Below, piece after piece: positions 1 to 11,122 of a stretch of 64,000 bases of DNA. Position 1 is the first letter of the stretch. Each line of letters opens with the position of its first letter. Both the position numbers and the translations under genes were made by a program. Location: the NCBI GenBank assembly GCA_030737835.1, contig JAUJYN010000027.1, positions 1,178,001 to 1,242,000 on the forward strand, in the 5' to 3' direction. This DNA is from Acorus gramineus. Its lineage: Eukaryota > Streptophyta > Magnoliopsida > Acorales > Acoraceae. The notes beneath the pieces are model-generated. The model saw only the letters and a list, made by a program, of their open reading frames with translations. It was not told the DNA's origin and did not search any database.

Positions 1-179
1 CCCCCTCTAACATCCTCTATTCTCCCCTGTTTTCGGCCCCTTTTGAGGTAGGAGGAGGTCTTGGTGGTGGAGATCCGTTGGGAGGCGTTTCGGTGCACGA
101 AGATCCTTCGGTTCCCTTCCTTTCCTCTCCTTTCCATGGGTAAGGGTTCTTTTCCTTCTTTTCATGTTTAGATGCATGT

Positions 180-950
180 TAGGAGGGTGTGGTTGAGTGT
201 GGAGGGCGGCTGGTGGCTGTCAGTGGTGGTTGGGGGCGGTCGGAGGCCATTGGTGGCCGGTGGTTGGTGGTAGAGGTGCTCGGGCAGGGTGGTTGGCTGT
301 CTCGGGCAGCAGGCAGCACAGGCAGGCGCAGCAGGCGTGCAGTGGCAGGGCGCGCACGCACGTGCGCGCGGACGTGCGCACGGGCGTGCGCTCAGGTGGC
401 GCAGGCGCGAGTGTGCTGGGCGCTGGGTGTGCTGGGCGTGCTGGGCGCTGGGCGTGCTGGCTGTGTTGGGCGCTGGGTATGCTGGGCGAGAGTGCTGGGC
501 GCTAGGCGCTGAGCACCGTGCAAGAGCATGCGCGCGGAGCGCTGGGCAGAGGCGCAGGCGCGGGGTGTGCGCGCGGTGAGGCAAGGCGAGCGGTGGTGCG
601 CGTGGGGTGCAGGGCGAGGCGAGCGGTGGTGCGCGCGGGGTGTGCGCGTGCGGCGAGGCGAGCGGTGGTGCGTGCGGAGTGCGCGCAGGGCGAGGCGCGG
701 GGCGCGGGCCATGCGGGTGTGCGCGCGAGTTGCTGCGCTGGGGCGCAGCGAGCGCGCGGTGCACCCGCGGTGATCCGGCAGGGAGTCCGGGCGTGCAGGC
801 TGGGCTCGGCAGTGCGCCTGGGCGCACGGGCCGGGGCTCGGCTGTGCGCCCGGGGCGGGTGGCCGTGCGAGCGGCTGCCCGGGGGTGCGGGAGTGAGTCG
901 GGGTGCTCGGGCTGGCGTGCGTACGGGCCGTATGTATGTTTGCCCGAGTG
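180..950 (+). repeat. CpG-rich block of LTR F0
   Basis: Dense GCGCG/GTGCGC-type sequence between the predicted donor at 140 and acceptor at 1020. It yields long Arg/Ala-rich frames in several phases on both strands, which I treat as composition artefacts. The equivalent block in other LTRs keeps its position but not its internal order. Confidence 0.75.
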
Positions 951-1020
951 TTGACTATTTTTAGAGTATTTTTGGTGTAATTGTGGATTTTACTCACCAA
1001 GTTGATACCCTGTCTTGCAG

Positions 1021-1056
1021 ATCTTGACGGACGGTCGCGCGACGACCCGACTTCCG
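1021..1056 (+). other. 36-nt micro-exon (predicted) in LTR F0
   Basis: Flanked by CTTGCAG on the left and GTGAGT on the right. Same length and flanks in nine other LTR copies of the window. Confidence 0.6.
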
Positions 1057-2077
1057 GTGAGTGGGACAATCCAACCCAGTTGGGAGGCGCTATATGCACT
1101 TGGGCGTATACCGTCCTCCCCTGGGGCACCATAGATTAATATTAACCTGTTTAATATGTAATCCATGCAAGCATGATTGATATGTAGTATGCATGCTACC
1201 CTAGACTGAGTATGTTAGGGACTTGCACCCTAGTAAGAGCCATGCATCTTGTCACCTTGTTATCATGCTAGGAAAGCCTCGGCCTTTGTATGCGTCCTAA
1301 TAGTTTAATTTGTTAAATTAAATGCAACTGGTAATATTATTGCATGCCTTAGGGAATATTAAGGGGCCTTGCGAGGTCAACATTGAGACCCGGGCTAGGG
1401 TGCTCCGTGTTCCTTGTTTGGTTGTCGGGACGCCCTATATCGGGACCTCTTGGTGCCCTCCCAAGGTTTCTTTTCCCGTCTATATTAATGCATGTTCCCC
1501 GCATCCTGGTTATGCGCCCTGGAGGAATTCTGATGAATTCAAGACATTAGAGTTGTAGAGATGTGTTGTCAGCGGATCCGAGTGGATCATATGCGTGTGA
1601 GTAGGCTATTTCTCTTCCTTCGTTGGATCCGTGTAGGAACTCCTCAGCGTTAGACAGGCTATCCTGACAGAGGGCTCCCACCAGTAGGCACCTCCTGATC
1701 TTGGACTCGGACTGTGCTGAAAGTGGGAGTAGACCAGGTAAGCTACGGTGTGGAGGAGAGGCTATCGGTGGACCAAGGATGATTAACAGCCTAGTCAGTC
1801 CCAATATCCTATGTCACCTGTTGACAGGTGAGGGTGAGGGAGGATGTGTATGGATGTGTATGGACGTGTTTGGATGATTATAAGTCCCAATATCCTATGT
1901 CACCTATTGAGGGGTGAGGGTGAGGGTATGGTGGTTCGGCGATGTAAGAATCACCGGATTATGTTGTTATGCCACTTTGAGGCTGATTGTTTATTATATC
2001 TGGTTAATATAACTGTGATGCATGGGTTGTGCTGTTCACTGAGCGTGTGGCTCACCCCTCGCATAATATTTTTCCAG

Positions 2078-2130
2078 TGATTACTGAGGAGGACTTGAAG
2101 GAGGAGCTCCTTGAGCGACTGCACCAGTAG
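2078..2130 (+). other. Terminal acidic exon (predicted) in LTR F0
   Basis: Follows a TTTTTCCAG acceptor. Read in the phase set by the upstream micro-exon it is a short Glu/Leu-rich frame closed by TAG at 2128-2130. Equivalent exons in other LTRs end at the same TAG and differ in length by whole codons. Confidence 0.5.
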
Positions 2131-2408
2131 CGGAGTAGCGCTACGTCCCGCGAGTTTCTGAGGCCATCAGCATCCTTCCTTTTATTGTATGTATATATTT
2201 CTGTGCTTGCGCACCCAGTTGTTTATTATTTGGATGTATTATGTATATTGGCTCTCACAGGACGTTTGATTATGTATCGAGTCTGTAGTATGTTTTTGGA
2301 TTACAGACTCTGTCTTTTAGCTTCCGCTTTTGGTGTATATATCATGTCAGCCCTGCTTTGTAGTCTATGTTGTCTTAACAGCTGTTGTATGAGTATATGA
2401 TTGAACTA

Positions 2409-3355
2409 TAACCATTGGAACTCCAGCATCCTGCACTCCATGGGCAGATTCATCACAGGGAGTCCACGCTCTTGACATCATCCAGTAGCACTCTCCCGGT
2501 GTGGCCTCTACCTGGTAGCCTCCCAAGCCCACTATCTCTGCCATATGGGCGCACCAACAAGCATAGTATCTGGGAGCACCTCACAGGGCTCTGGCCTCAA
2601 CCGGGCGGCTACAACGCACAATGATATATCGAAGCGACTCCAGATGCCACTATGGAACCCAGTCCACAAGCAATCACCCACCAAGCTGCAATAGGATGTA
2701 CCCAATCCCGATCGTACGCATCACCACTCGCTACAGCACCTTCCAAGTGAGGAAAAATCAATCATCTAATAGATGCTTCAAAGGTATTCCTTGACTGGGA
2801 AAAGAACCTTGGGAGGGCACCATGAGGTCCTGATATAGGATATCCCGACAACCAAACAAGGAACACGGAGTACCCTAGCCCGGGTCTCAACGATGACCCC
2901 GCAAGGCCCCTTAATCCTGAGTAGGAAGGCTGGAAGAAGACATCACCCCTTAATGAGCAATATGCTACATCCTCAAAACTTGAAACTGGCGCTGCACGCG
3001 AACTCCATGGTTACCAGCAATACCGATGCACGGGAAAGAAGCTCCATTTTTGAGACGCAATCCATACCTTAGAAATTGCGACCAATTCATCACTATCATA
3101 CTACTAGGCTGGAATCTCCTACCCAAGCCTTAATCCCACCACAAGGGATCCAACAACTGACCCTATTTAGTCGACCCAGTCGACAACTTAAGGGTGGGTC
3201 CAGGGGGGTCACGTCCACGTCAACGGATGTGAGGAGGCATGTCAGCAACCTAAGATATACTTCTAAAACAAGAGTACTCGGATGGCAATCCTACGACTCA
3301 TCATCTATACGACTAGACTTAGGCTCTGATAGGACCAGGCTCTGATACCAACTTT
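2409..3355 (-). mobile_element. Internal-region remnant of element E1
   Basis: Lies between the truncated plus LTR F0 and the PBS of the minus LTR E1. The part around 2409-2740 matches 60112-60430 inside E3, and 2770-2960 matches 60785-60980 of E3, in the same order and orientation. The second block is itself derived from the middle of the LTR. No intact gag or pol frame remains. The stretch 2960-3330 has no recognisable domain. The shared block order suggests E1 and E3 descend from one already scrambled, non-autonomous parent. Confidence 0.6.
3339..3350 (-). other. Primer-binding site of element E1
   Basis: The minus strand reads TGGTATCAGAGC, matching the 3' end of initiator-Met tRNA, five bases inside the LTR edge. 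It fixes E1 as a minus-oriented element whose 5' LTR is at 3356-7031. Confidence 0.85.
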
Positions 3356-6300
3356 TGTCACGCCCCAGGGCGGCCGTCCCCGAGACGTGGCAATAATGAA
3401 ATATCAGCTATCAATACCTGAGGTCAATAAAGACTCCAACAACACACGAGGTGGCAAAGCAAGGATAATGATAACTGACTAAAAAGCGGAAGCATAATAT
3501 ATAAATAATGTCTGTAAACCAAAAACATTATTACAGACTCGAATACACAATCACTGTCCTGTGAGAGCCAAGTCTAGACCAAATAAAATACAACCTGTGC
3601 AACACGCACGATTTACAATACATAAAATGTCTCTAGGACTGCTGACAGCCTCGCACTCGCCACCCACCGGAAGAACGCTCCACGCCCATAAGACCACTCT
3701 ACGCCCAACACTACCCCTGAAAAGAAACAGTATGCGAGGGGTGAGCTACAAGCTCAGTGAGTGGCTGGAAACCAATCACCATTACAACAGTTCAATGCTA
3801 ACACAATTTCCTTTCAAGGAAAAACATGGGTAGAAACCCAATGAATAACAGGGTCACGCGGCGGCGCGACCAACCTCACCCTCACCCTCACTCCCGGAGG
3901 AAGACTCTTGGGACTTTTGGGGAGAGGCCATACTGTTGGTTGAAGAGACGTGGAATTACTGGTCCACACAACACTACTAGATCACCAACATCACCCTCAC
4001 CCTCACTCCCGGAGGGAGACTCTTGGGTCTCTTGGGGAGAGACCATACCGTTGGTCGACGAGACCCAGAATTACTGGTCTACACAACACTACTGGATCAT
4101 CTACATCGAGATAACTGCCCAACGATGTCTTTGAACATCGATACGCAACCGGACCCAACAACTATGGGAACGGACGAACCACGAATGGGTCACGCGGCGA
4201 CGTGTCTTCACCTCATCCTCACCCTCACCCTTTACAGGTGACGTAGGACTTTTGGAGAGATTAGACTTCTCTACACCCTTTGTCCACCGGTAGCCCTTTC
4301 CCGGGGTAGTCACTACCTGGAATACTCCCACGATTAGTACGCTTCCGAACGCCTCGGTGGTACCTACGGATGGGAGCCCTCTGTCAGGACAGCTTTTCCA
4401 ACGCCGGGAAGTTCCTACATCGGATCCAACGAAGGGGAGAACAATTCCACGCTCACAATATCATTGATTAGCCCTCCCTCGAGTAGCCTCTACCTGGTAT
4501 ACCCCCACGATCAGTACATCTTGCCGCATGCATTGATAGTACCTACAGGTGGGGGCCCTCTGTCAGGACAGCTACAACCTGGGCCGCTTCAACATGGACG
4601 ACATTGGGAGGAAACACTCCATGTTCGCAAAGCGAACCCAATGGAAAAACAACTACTCTCGATAATCACATATCGATGATAGCGAACACTATTGTACTCC
4701 CACACGGTTGCGTCGCTCAGACACAAAGGGGGGGGTTGCCTCTGCTCTCACGCAGAAATAATCCCAAGGCACATAACCCAACAGGCGGTTCATATACACG
4801 CCTAGCACGGGTAGGCCTAGCTTAATGCCCCAACTACCAGCTTAACAAAACCGATAAGATAATGAATTCTCCTGAATTCCAAATGAGTGCATCGCTCGGA
4901 TGCACGGGGCGATTACATCGCTAGCGCTCTAACTAATAAGGTACAACCCGACAGCGGGTCATACCCACGCCTATTTCAGATAGGCCTATCAGTTTTTAAC
5001 ATGCGCATAAATATATCCAAGAGAATTATATCTAGCTATGTGCATGAACCATATGCACAATCATCTAATAATTGACCATAAGGGTGACCCCTAACATGGA
5101 TTTACATCATAAACATGCATACATGGTATGGCCCACTTAAACATGCATACGTGGCCATTAATCATATAAGCACACAAGGCATAACTTAAGCATGCGTTGG
5201 ATATCACCAACTTAAAAGAAAGGGTCAAGCGCGATCTCGTGCACTAACAGGTGCATGCCAATATTCCAAACGAACCTGAGTCGAGTAGGAAATCGCATCT
5301 ACTTACTCAGTTTGTTCAGAGGGAGAGGGCGAGAGAGATCATCATCTCATGAAGCTGGTCATAGCTTTGCCCCATTAGCATGGGCGCAACAACTACACCA
5401 CGCCCTCGAGTCTTATCGCAAGGGAATATTAGGCAGGTGTCCGTTATTAACCCAGACTTAATCATGCTGGATATTCCAATTAATATAGTGGGAGTAGTAT
5501 TACAATACTACCTAAGGCATGCCATATTCTATACATCCATACACACTATAGAAATACATGCCCATACTAGATGGGCGCATGCAACACAATCATTCATACA
5601 TGGATACAATACATGCAATATAAGCCTAGCATGCAAGATATCTAACATATTGTAGTTTAAGCATGGCCATACTACTTATATACACAAGTAGTACAGCTAG
5701 GGGGGCCCATCGATGCGCGTCGAGCGCATCCCCAGGGGGGGGATTGGATTAAACCACTCACCACAACCCGGGACCTCGCGCATCCTTTTCGACGAGATCT
5801 GCGTGGTAAGGGCATCAAATTTGGTGAGTAACATCATAATATAACACTTAGAAATTACTAGAAATACCAAAGACTTACACATGCACGCATACGAGCTCGC
5901 ACGCATGCCGGAGTGCCCCAGCACCTACCCGAGCCCCTGGGCAGCCCCACGCATGCCCCAGCACGCGCGCCCGCATGCGCGCGCCCTCACTGGTACCTTG
6001 CCGCATGCCCAGGCCCGCGAAGACAACCTGCCCCGCGCGCACGCACGCTCGCCCGCGCCCTAGCGCACCTGCGCTCCCGCGCGCATGCGCATGGGCCCGC
6101 CTGCGCCTACCAGCGCCCCTCTGAGCGCGCGCCTGCGCGCGGACAGACCGGCGCACGCGCCCAGCCATTCATAACCCTTTTTAACCCCTCCACACACACC
6201 TAACTCGTTCATCTACCTTGCATGACCTCCTAACACCTGACCATGCATAAAAACCCAATTGAAGAAGAGGGAAACTCACCAAAGAGAGGGGGAAGGGAAG

Positions 6301-7031
6301 GGGGAGATGTAGGGGCTCGCAAGCGCCTTGACCACCACCACTACTTCCTCCACCTCCATCCTTGGGTGCTCTTCTTGATGGCTGAAATTAGGGGGGAAAG
6401 AGATAGGGAGAGCCACTTAGGAGCACAAGCTCACATAACCCACCTCAAGATCACCTCTTCATGCACTACATCCTTCTTGATCTCCTTCTCTTCTCTTTGA
6501 GGCATTAACACAAACATATGGGGGGGATTGAAAGAGAGAAAGAGAGACCCAAAGAGAGGTCCACGTAGGGAGTGGGAGAGGAAGAGAGAGAGAGACTTTT
6601 TCCTCACTTGGGGGGGCGTGAGTGTAATGGAAAAATGTGAGGGTGAACCTAACCTAAACTCACCCACTAACACTTTAAATCACAAATTGATTGCTTCACC
6701 ACTAAGCAAAGGGGGGTAAGGTTACCCAAGGTCACCACATTCACCAAAATATCTCACACTATTCGACTAATCAAACCAGGAACTCTCAAAACCCGGATAC
6801 AGTTCGGAACTGCATATTTTTCAAAACGTTACCAGAATTCGATGAAATTTTTATGGGTAGTACAAAATGGTACCAGGACCCATAATATGCAGTTAGATTT
6901 CCAATCAGAGTACCCTAACTCCCGCAGGTGGCTAAAAGCCAAAGTTTTAGTGACTCCGATCGAAAAAAAGAAAAGGCCCTGAATGACCCAGATGTGACCA
7001 AGGAATGGCTTCAAATGGCACAGGCATAACA
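3356..7031 (-). mobile_element. 5' LTR of element E1 (Tekay-like, TGTTATGCCTG type)
   Basis: Bounded on the left by TGTCACGCCCC next to the PBS and on the right by GGCATAACA, giving the expected TG...CA termini (3676 bp). On the minus strand it carries the U3 start, leader with donor GGTGAG near 6273, a small CpG-rich block (5880-6165), a micro-exon at 5762-5798 that is 37 rather than 36 nt, dyad elements, G-rich modules and a TTTCTTTTCAG-type acceptor. The right flank continues as another LTR fragment, so it inserted into, or recombined with, an older LTR. The matching 3' LTR is missing; the plus-oriented F0 occupies that side. Confidence 0.85.
5880..6165 (-). repeat. CpG-rich block of LTR E1
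   Basis: Short version of the GC-rich block, between the predicted donor and micro-exon of this LTR. Confidence 0.7.
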
Positions 7032-7416
7032 ACCTAAGGCATGCATATTCTATACATCCATATTATCACACAAGACACAAGCAAACATGATAATTCAAAT
7101 ATGAATACGATACGTAGGCAAGTACATGGTAGAATAGGGGGTTCTACACAATATATGAGCCATACAGTCCTAGCATGCAATATCTAAAATATTTAGGATG
7201 CAAAGATGCCCCATGGATGCGCGATGCACGACTACGTGTATCGAGGGCTTTCTGAAGGGTTGGATCGAACAACTCACCGATGCCCGGGTCGTCGCGCATC
7301 CATGGGGCAGCACGTATGCAGGGGGAGGCACCCACACACGGGGCAGCACCCAGGATGCACAGGCAGAGCAAGGCTCGCTGGGCATAGTCGCAGGGAACGT
7401 CACATGACGCACTGGG
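7032..7416 (-). mobile_element. LTR middle fragment
   Basis: Matches the segment upstream of the micro-exon in the E1-type LTR and in the 13.5-23.6 kb repeats (compare 5509-5800 and 15300-15560). It includes a decayed micro-exon region near 7285 and has no LTR terminus at either side. It is trapped between LTR E1 and the 3' LTR of E2. Confidence 0.7.
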
Positions 7417-8602
7417 TGTCACACCCCAAGGCGGCCGTCCCTGATACGTGACAAATATATATAATATCAGCAGTTAATACAGGAGATCAATAAAAGATTC
7501 TAAACAACCTCGAAGATCATAACACAATTAACAATGTAGCTGACATAATATATATACATATAGCGGAAGCTTAAACGACTGAGTCTGTAATTTAAAGACA
7601 TATTATAGACCAGAATACATAATCAACTGTCCTGTGAGAGCCAATATAAACAAAGACATCCATATACAAGTATTGTGCCCAAGCACGAATAACAATACAT
7701 ACAAGCAAAAAGAAGGGGATGCTGATGCCCTCTCACTCGCAGAACCCAAAACGCGAACGTTGTTCTGCTACTGATGTGATGCCTCGATGAGCCACACGCT
7801 CAGTGAATGGCACAATCTATGCAACACAACTCATATTAACCTTAAAATAATTAAAGTCCCAAAATGGGAGTAACTGCACAAATTGGTGGGTCGTAGCGTC
7901 GCCGACCCACCCCACCCTCACCCTCACCCTTTAGAGGTGACATAGGACTTTTGGGACAGGTTAGACTGCTCCACACCCTTGGTCCACCGGTAGCCCTTTC
8001 CCCGGGTAGCCTCTACCTGGTATACTCCCATGGTCAGTACGTTCCCGAATGCATCGGTAGTACCTACCAATGGGAGCCCTCTGTCAGGACAGCTTTTCCC
8101 AACCCGGTTAGTTCCTACTTGGATCCAACGAAGGGGAGAAAACAACCTACTCTCACGGATACGATCCTCTTGGATCCGTCGACAACGATTACTAACACTA
8201 CTAAGGTAATGAATTCTCAAGAATTCCTCCAGGGCGCATAACTAAGATGCGGGGAAAACATACATTATAATAACGAGGTTATAATATTTCTAAGGCATGC
8301 TTATACTAACATATTCTCATTTTGATTTAATTAAATTAAACTAGATGGGAAACATGCGTAGATCAAGGCTTTTCAAGCATGGGACATGGTGTCTAGGCAT
8401 GTATGGGCCTCTATACATGATACATGGATGTATATCCCTAGCATACAATGTCTAACATGGTATGGTTACATCATAGCAAAGCATGCATTAACATAAGTTT
8501 TTATTTACACAAGTTATTATGTAGTTATGGTGCCCCAGGGGAGGGCAATGCACGCCTACGTGCATCGAACGCCTCCCTACTGGGTTGGATTGACCCACTC
8601 AC

Positions 8603-8638
8603 CGCAACCCGGGTCGTTGCGTGACCATTCGCCAAGAT
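8603..8638 (-). other. 36-nt micro-exon (predicted) in E2 LTR
   Basis: The minus strand shows TTGCAG, 36 nt, then GTGAGT. The sequence is the most divergent of the 36-nt set, yet length and both splice dinucleotides are kept. Confidence 0.55.
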
Positions 8639-8724
8639 CTGCAAGACAAGGGCATTCAATATGGTGAGTAAACTACACAAATATACATGAAATTTACTAG
8701 AAATGCCAAAAACTCAGACAAGCA

Positions 8725-9055
8725 TGCATACGGGCTCGCACGCATGCGAGTACGCACGTACGCACGCAAGTCCGAGTGCCCCGACACCTACCCGAACCCT
8801 CGGGCAGCCACACGCGTGGCCCCCCGCACGCGTACGCACGCGTAAGCACGCACGCACGCGCCCCAGCACCCTTTGGCGCACTGCCGTGCTCCCATCCGCG
8901 CGCCCAGACGCGCTACCGCGCGCGCGTGCACCCTCGCGCACTTTCGCGCGCCTGCGCGTGCGTGCGTGCCCGACTGTGCACTTCAGCGCTCCCCTGCACT
9001 CGCAGACGCGCGCGCACGCGCGCGGATGGCCCCGCGCGCGCGCCCAAACCTCCCT
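8725..9055 (-). repeat. CpG-rich block of E2 LTR
   Basis: GC-rich alternating purine-pyrimidine sequence between predicted donor and micro-exon. Confidence 0.7.
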
Positions 9056-9890
9056 AAGAGCCTTTATCAACCATTTATACAAGGATAAGGGAGGAGGAGA
9101 GCTTACCAAAGGGGGGGGGAAGAAAGGGGAGGTATTCGGGTGCCCTTGACGCACCAAACCACCTCAACCGCCACCTCCAACACCACCACCTCCTCAGCCA
9201 CTCCTCAAGCCTTTATTGGCTGAAAACAGGGGGGGAAGAGGCATGAGAGGGAGTTAGAGAGAAGAGAATCAAAGCACAACAACAACTCTCAAAGCTTGCA
9301 CACACATACCTTTCTCTTTTTTTTTCTTTTAAGCGATTCTTCTTCTCCTTCTTGTTCTTCTCTACTTAGCAAATAAAATAAAAGGGGAAGTGAAGGAGGG
9401 AGTGAGAGGGAGAGAAGGAAAAGGGGACGCCCACATATAGTGCTCACACACTCACACACACACTCACACACACACTTACATTAAATGGTGAAAAAGGGGG
9501 TGGGTGGGGATTGACTTGAGTCAACCCAACCAAACTAGCAAACAAAACCCCTTGACTAGTCAAAAGTCATCTTTGACTAGTCAAGGTCTTCATTGACTTG
9601 GTCCAAGTCATCCTTTGACACTTCAAAGCCGGTCAAAACCCGGATGTGATTCGGAACTGCAAAATTTTCTAAAACGTAAACAGAACTCGATGAAATTTCT
9701 GTGGGCAATACCAAATGGTACAAGGACCTATAACATGCAGCTAGATTTTTAATCGGAGTACTCGAACTCATACAGATAGCTAAAAGTCCAAAATTTTAGC
9801 GGCTTCGATCGAAAAAAGAAAAATTGGAAAACTACCAGAAATGACCCAAAGGTGACCAATAGGCAAAAAAAAAATGACACATATATAACA

Positions 9891-9905
9891 TTCTTCCCCC
9901 CTTAG
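9891..9905 (-). other. Polypurine tract of element E2
   Basis: The minus strand reads CTAAGGGGGGAAGAA directly before the 3' LTR start TGTTATATATG, the usual plus-strand primer position. Confidence 0.88.
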
Positions 9906-9939
9906 GAAATTTTGTCAACAAAATTTAATACAAAAACAT

Positions 9940-10470
9940 CTAGGAAGGGAAAAGATGTGGATATGCGCCACGCTTGGCGTCCTCGCGCTCCCAAGTGGCC
10001 TCGACACCAGAACGGTGCTGCCATCGCACCTTAACCAACTGGACGGTCTTGGTGCGGAGCCTCTTCTCGCATCGGTTCAGGATCTCGATCGGCTGCTCCA
10101 CGAATGACAAGTCCGGCTCGAAGACGAGCGGCTCGAACGGAATAACGTGAGTAGGATCGTGGACGTAACGCCTCAGCTGCGAGACATGGAAGACGTCATG
10201 GGCTTGAGCCAACTGTGGGGGCAGGGCTATGCGATAGGCCACCTCTCCAATCCGCTCAAGGATGAGAAACGGCCTAATGAAACGCAGACTCAGCTTGCCC
10301 CGCACACCGAAACGGAAGATGTCCTTCGCCGGGGACACCTTCAGGAAAGCATGGTCACCAACCTCGAAGGCGAGCTCATGGCGACGACGATCGGCGTAGC
10401 TCTTCTGATGGCTCTAAGCGATTCGGATACGCTCACGAATCATCTTGACCATTTCTGAGGTCTGGCGGAC
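9940..10470 (-). pseudogene. Integrase C-terminus and chromodomain of E2
   Basis: C-terminal end of a Ty3/gypsy pol polyprotein. The last open stretch (9940-10338) begins with the integrase C-terminal fold and linker containing HDVFHVSQLRRYVHDP. It ends in a chromodomain over roughly residues 78-130, with EQPIEIL, LVKVRW and ATWERE, closing in YPHLF before a TAG. This is characteristic of Del/Tekay chromoviruses, whose chromodomain is thought to guide integration to modified histone H3. An in-frame TAG at 10414-10416 separates it from the catalytic core, so the copy is dead. It lies directly upstream of the polypurine tract, as expected. Confidence 0.9.
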
Positions 10471-10488
10471 GATCTCTGGTCCCTCCAA

Positions 10489-11122
10489 CTAGCACTCTTC
10501 GGCCTCGTCCCAACACAAGGGGGACCTGCAGCTGCGGCCATAGAGTGCTTCATATGGTGCTATCCGAATACTCAAGTGGTAGCTGTTGTTGTAGGCGAAC
10601 TCCACCAACGGGAGATGCCTCTCCCAACTGCCCCCAAAGTCGAGAACACAAGCTCGCAGCATGTCCTCCAGGGTCTGAATCGTCCTCTCCGACTGGCCGT
10701 CCGTCTGCGGATGAAACGTTGTACTGAAGTGGAGGTTCGTACCAAGGGCGTGCTGGAGGCTGCGCCAGAACCTCGAAGTAAACCTCGCGTCTCTATCAGA
10801 AATGATGCTGACGGGAGTGCCATGGAGATGAACAAAAATTCTTGGAGACAAACAACTGTGCCAGGGTGTCCAGAGAATCAGTGAGTCGAATGGGGAGGAA
10901 ATGAGCGGACTTAGTCAATCGGTCGACGATTACCCAGATGGCATCGCGACCCGAACGTGACCTCGGCAAACCCGAAACGAAGTCCATGGTGATCTGCTCC
11001 CACTTCCACTGAGGAATCTCAATGGACTGCAGCTTCCCCGTAGGACGCTGATGTTCCGACTTCACCTGCTGGCATACCAACGGGCAACAAAACGGCCTAT
11101 ATCCGCCTTCATCCCGCGCCAC
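10489..11122 (-). pseudogene. Integrase core of E2 (frameshifted)
   Basis: Two overlapping frames make up the DDE integrase. The upstream frame (10796-11122) has [11 protein letters not shown], then the first catalytic Asp in TMDFVSGLP near 10984 and [10 protein letters not shown]. The downstream frame (10489-10851) has the second Asp in ISDRD near 10797 and the Glu in [10 protein letters not shown] near 10689, spaced D-35-E, followed by FAYNNSYH and [11 protein letters not shown] frameshift near 10840-10860 separates first and second Asp. Another near 11084 removes the first cysteine of the HHCC finger CxxC pair. All catalytic residues are visible but never in one frame. Integrase would insert the cDNA into the host genome. 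Confidence 0.93.

Larger units (their letters stand above)
1..2408 (+). mobile_element. Tekay-like LTR copy F0 (both ends missing)
   Basis: Plus-oriented long LTR. The window opens in its pyrimidine-rich leader, so the U3 start lies outside. In order it holds a splice-donor-like GTAAG at 140, a CpG-rich block, a TTGCAG acceptor at 1015-1020, a 36-nt micro-exon, two dyad elements, G-rich modules (about 1796-1960), and a terminal acceptor and short acidic frame (2078-2130). The terminal GGGGCGTGACA is absent: LTR sequence stops near 2405 and runs into element-internal sequence of opposite orientation, so the junction is a rearrangement. Identity rests on near-identical blocks in LTRs A, B, C and D, which have clear ends and target-site duplications. 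Confidence 0.85.
7417..9890 (-). mobile_element. 3' LTR of element E2
   Basis: Starts TGTCACACCCC and ends GACACATATATAACA next to a polypurine tract (2474 bp). On the minus strand it has the conserved U3 block, donor GGTAAG near 9100, CpG block, a 36-nt micro-exon (8603-8638), dyads and a single G-rich module near 7910. The terminal acidic exon region near 7750 is partly deleted. The left flank CTGGG has no partner because the far LTR of E2 is lost. Confidence 0.88.

Noticed and set aside
3356..7031. E1 LTR as a simple solo LTR
   Set aside because: A primer-binding site adjoins it on the internal side, and the flanks show no duplication; it is the 5' LTR of a rearranged element.
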